This document shows positions 50,254 through 51,308 of a stretch of 51,308 nt of DNA, one piece after another. Origin of the DNA: Enterococcus sp. PF1-24 (GTDB taxonomy: Bacteria; Bacillota; Bacilli; Lactobacillales; Enterococcaceae). The position numbers were made by a program, and so were the translations under genes. The stretch covers positions 1 through 51,308 of the forward strand of contig NZ_JARXWL010000022.1 in the NCBI RefSeq assembly GCF_029893325.1, given 5' to 3'. The stretch's first letter is position 1, and every line of letters starts with the position of its first letter. The notes below the pieces were generated by a model. That model was given only the letters and a program-made list of their open reading frames with translations, was not told where the DNA came from and did no database searches.

Positions 50254-50419
50254 CTTGTTCCCTCCTTCGTCTATTTTGAAAGTAGACATAGCTCCACGAA
50301 AATTTCCGTCACGCTCGTTCGTGGCAAAGCGTCCGGGCGTGTCGCAACCTCTCGTTTCTTAGCCGGTAGGATTTTTTTCACCCCTACCAATGCTTTTCCG
50401 TGTTTCCACAGACAGCACC
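50254..50419 (-). promoter_or_regulatory. structured 5' leader of the S10 operon
   Basis: The ~165-nt leader has two clear hairpins: GGTAGG...CCTACC (50365-50388), and CCACGAA...TTCGTGG (50294-50324) enclosing a CGT-ACG stem. Neither is followed by a T run. A ribosomal-protein binding site is plausible but not shown. Confidence 0.5.
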
Positions 50420-50425
50420 TTTGTC

Positions 50426-50454
50426 ATTATAGTATAAAAATCGAGGCGGTGCAA
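50426..50454 (-). promoter_or_regulatory. main promoter of the S10-spc-alpha cluster
   Basis: TTGCAC (50449-50454), a 17-nt spacer and TATAAT (50426-50431), with an A7 tract just upstream that may act as an UP element. The interval 50455-50600 is very AT-rich and shows no gene. Confidence 0.85.
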
Positions 50455-50599
50455 GCTTTTTTTGCGTTTTCAGCAATTTTCTTTTGTTAATTTTCAATCA
50501 CTGATTTCGGCAAAAAAACTCCCTAAAAGAAAACTTTTTATAAAAATTATTTTTTTCTCTGAAAACTTCATTTATAAATAGAAAAAAATAATAATTTCG

Positions 50600-50634
50600 A
50601 TAAAAAATAAGTTGAGCATCAATGCCCAACTTAT
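50600..50634 (-). terminator. terminator of the lipoprotein gene
   Basis: ATAAGTTG-a-GCAT pairs with ATGC-c-CAACTTAT across a 2-nt loop, then T6 on the minus strand. It isolates the ribosomal promoter from upstream transcription. Confidence 0.85.
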
Positions 50635-50640
50635 CCCAAC

Positions 50641-51117
50641 TCATTCTATTACCTCTTCAAAACCTCTCCCTAGCAACGTCTTTTCAACTTTTCCCATGCT
50701 GACATAAGCATTTTTACCGCCTTGCTCAGCAAGTTCTTCTTCTACGCCTTGCAACGCTGCAAATTCAACTAAATCCACCTTTTTGTAATCAATAATCGCA
50801 GTTTTCACCACACGATCTTTTTGATAATCTATTTCAATCGTGTAACCATCACATACTTCTTCTTCAAGTTCGTCGGAAAACTGTTCTTCGGCTTCTTCTT
50901 CCGAACGAACGCCAAATACATCATAGAAAATGGTAATACGTATCGTGTTTTCAGTTACAACATTACCGCTACATTCAAAAACCATCTCCGTCTCCATCAT
51001 ACTCGCTACCTCTTGTTTAAAAACTCTCGTTTCTTTTTTCGCAAAACAACCAACTAAAGTTCCCAACACCAATAAAACTACCCCGGAAAATACAACCCTT
51101 TTTAAAATCTTTTCCAT
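50641..51117 (-). CDS. lipoprotein, DUF1307/YehR-like
   Basis: The 158-residue protein has a lipoprotein signal peptide: basic MEKILKRV, a hydrophobic core, and lipobox LVGC with Cys24. The mature part (FECSGNVVTENTIRITIFYDVFG, then a very acidic SEEEAEEQFSDELEEEV) resembles the DUF1307/YehR family of small lipoproteins, whose function is unknown. The frame is open 36 codons upstream; the ATG at 51117 after GGAGTTGGAGAA begins the signal peptide. It is transcribed alone in the same direction as the ribosomal cluster. Confidence 0.82.
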   Translation of the reverse strand: MEKILKRVVFSGVVLLVLGTLVGCFAKKETRVFKQEVASMMETEMVFECSGNVVTENTIRITIFYDVFGVRSEEEAEEQFSDELEEEVCDGYTIEIDYQKDRVVKTAIIDYKKVDLVEFAALQGVEEELAEQGGKNAYVSMGKVEKTLLGRGFEEVIE

Positions 51118-51221
51118 TTCTCCAACTCCTTCGCTTTCTTTTTTATACCTTCTCAAAAAATATCGTAACTTATCCAAAGCTAAACAGCAATACTTTTCAA
51201 AATTATCCTTCTCAATCAGCA

Positions 51222-51297
51222 CCACCCTTCAAAAGGGTGGTTTGCTCTGGGGCTATAAGCCCCTAAAACCGGCCAGCGCCTAAAGACGCTGGCTTTT
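51222..51297. repeat. three tandem GC-rich hairpins at the right edge
   Basis: The hairpins are CCACCCTT-caa-AAGGGTGG (about 51224-51242), GGGGC-tata-AGCCCC (about 51250-51265) and GCCAGCG-cctaaaga-CGCTGGC (about 51273-51294), the last followed by T4. Such clusters occur at ends of IS200/IS605-type elements and in long leader or terminator regions. The neighbouring sequence is outside the window, so the choice is open. Confidence 0.4.
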
Positions 51298-51308
51298 CAC
51301 ATTTCATG

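Noticed and set aside
50930-51283. 117-codon plus-strand frame at the right edge
   Set aside because: It lies opposite the lipoprotein gene with its clear lipobox, and has no ribosome site or family features.
1-51308. CRISPR array, tRNA, rRNA or prophage
   Set aside because: No regularly spaced repeats, cloverleaf or rRNA signatures, or phage genes were seen on reading both strands.

Overview
The window is chromosomal DNA of a low-GC Gram-positive bacterium, most likely an Enterococcus or a close relative in the Enterococcaceae. The evidence is strong AGGAGG ribosome sites, an intact S10-spc-alpha ribosomal cluster with adk but no map, a T-box in front of hisS-aspS, a LevR-type sigma-54 activator beside a lactose-family PTS, the xpaC-telA pair, a DUF3013 gene, an energy-coupling factor (ECF) module next to truA, and Mga-like and RelA/SpoT genes of enterococcal type. 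I cannot fix the species from sequence alone.

Left end (1-4.6 kb, minus strand): the 5' tip of an IS3-family (IS150-like) insertion sequence enters from the left. It is followed by a YitT-type membrane protein and the hisS-aspS operon behind a T-box whose candidate specifier is GAC (Asp). From 4.7 to 8.3 kb lie a divergent metallo-beta-lactamase-fold protein, a secreted protein with three DUF5648-like repeats, and an Mga-like regulator upstream of it. From 8.3 to 15.5 kb are housekeeping genes: dtd, rsh, an SPFH-domain protein coupled to an unlisted 53-residue membrane protein, rsmE, prmA, a DUF3013 gene and a 3-methyladenine DNA glycosylase gene. Divergent from these is rarA, behind an SOS-like box.

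Middle (17-32.5 kb): a minus-strand nucleotide and NAD salvage operon (Nudix, a tail-anchored 98-residue protein, mtnN, nicotinamidase, HAD hydrolase) diverges from xpaC and telA. A 165-nt stem-closed element separates xpaC from telA. Next is a self-contained sugar-uptake circuit. A LevR-like sigma-54 activator, with a consensus sigma-70 promoter containing a cre-like site, diverges from a -24/-12 promoter driving PTS IIA, IIB, IIC and a C(X5)R phosphatase. An amino-acid permease, a phosphohexomutase and argR follow on the minus strand.

Right part (32.5-50.5 kb, minus strand): the S10-spc-alpha cluster runs from rpsJ to rplQ (29 genes, including rpmJ and rpmD, which are too short for a long-ORF search). 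A consensus promoter and structured leader precede rpsJ, and an internal promoter precedes infA. Downstream are a branched 3' RNA structure, the ECF genes ecfA1-ecfA2-ecfT, and truA. Beyond rpsJ lies a DUF1307-like lipoprotein. The right edge carries three tandem hairpins that may be the end of another mobile element.

The candidates most worth following are the sigma-54 PTS-phosphatase operon that lacks a glycosidase, the SPFH/small-protein pair, the 165-nt element and the rplQ-ecfA1 RNA structure. No CRISPR array, rRNA, tRNA or phage genes were seen.
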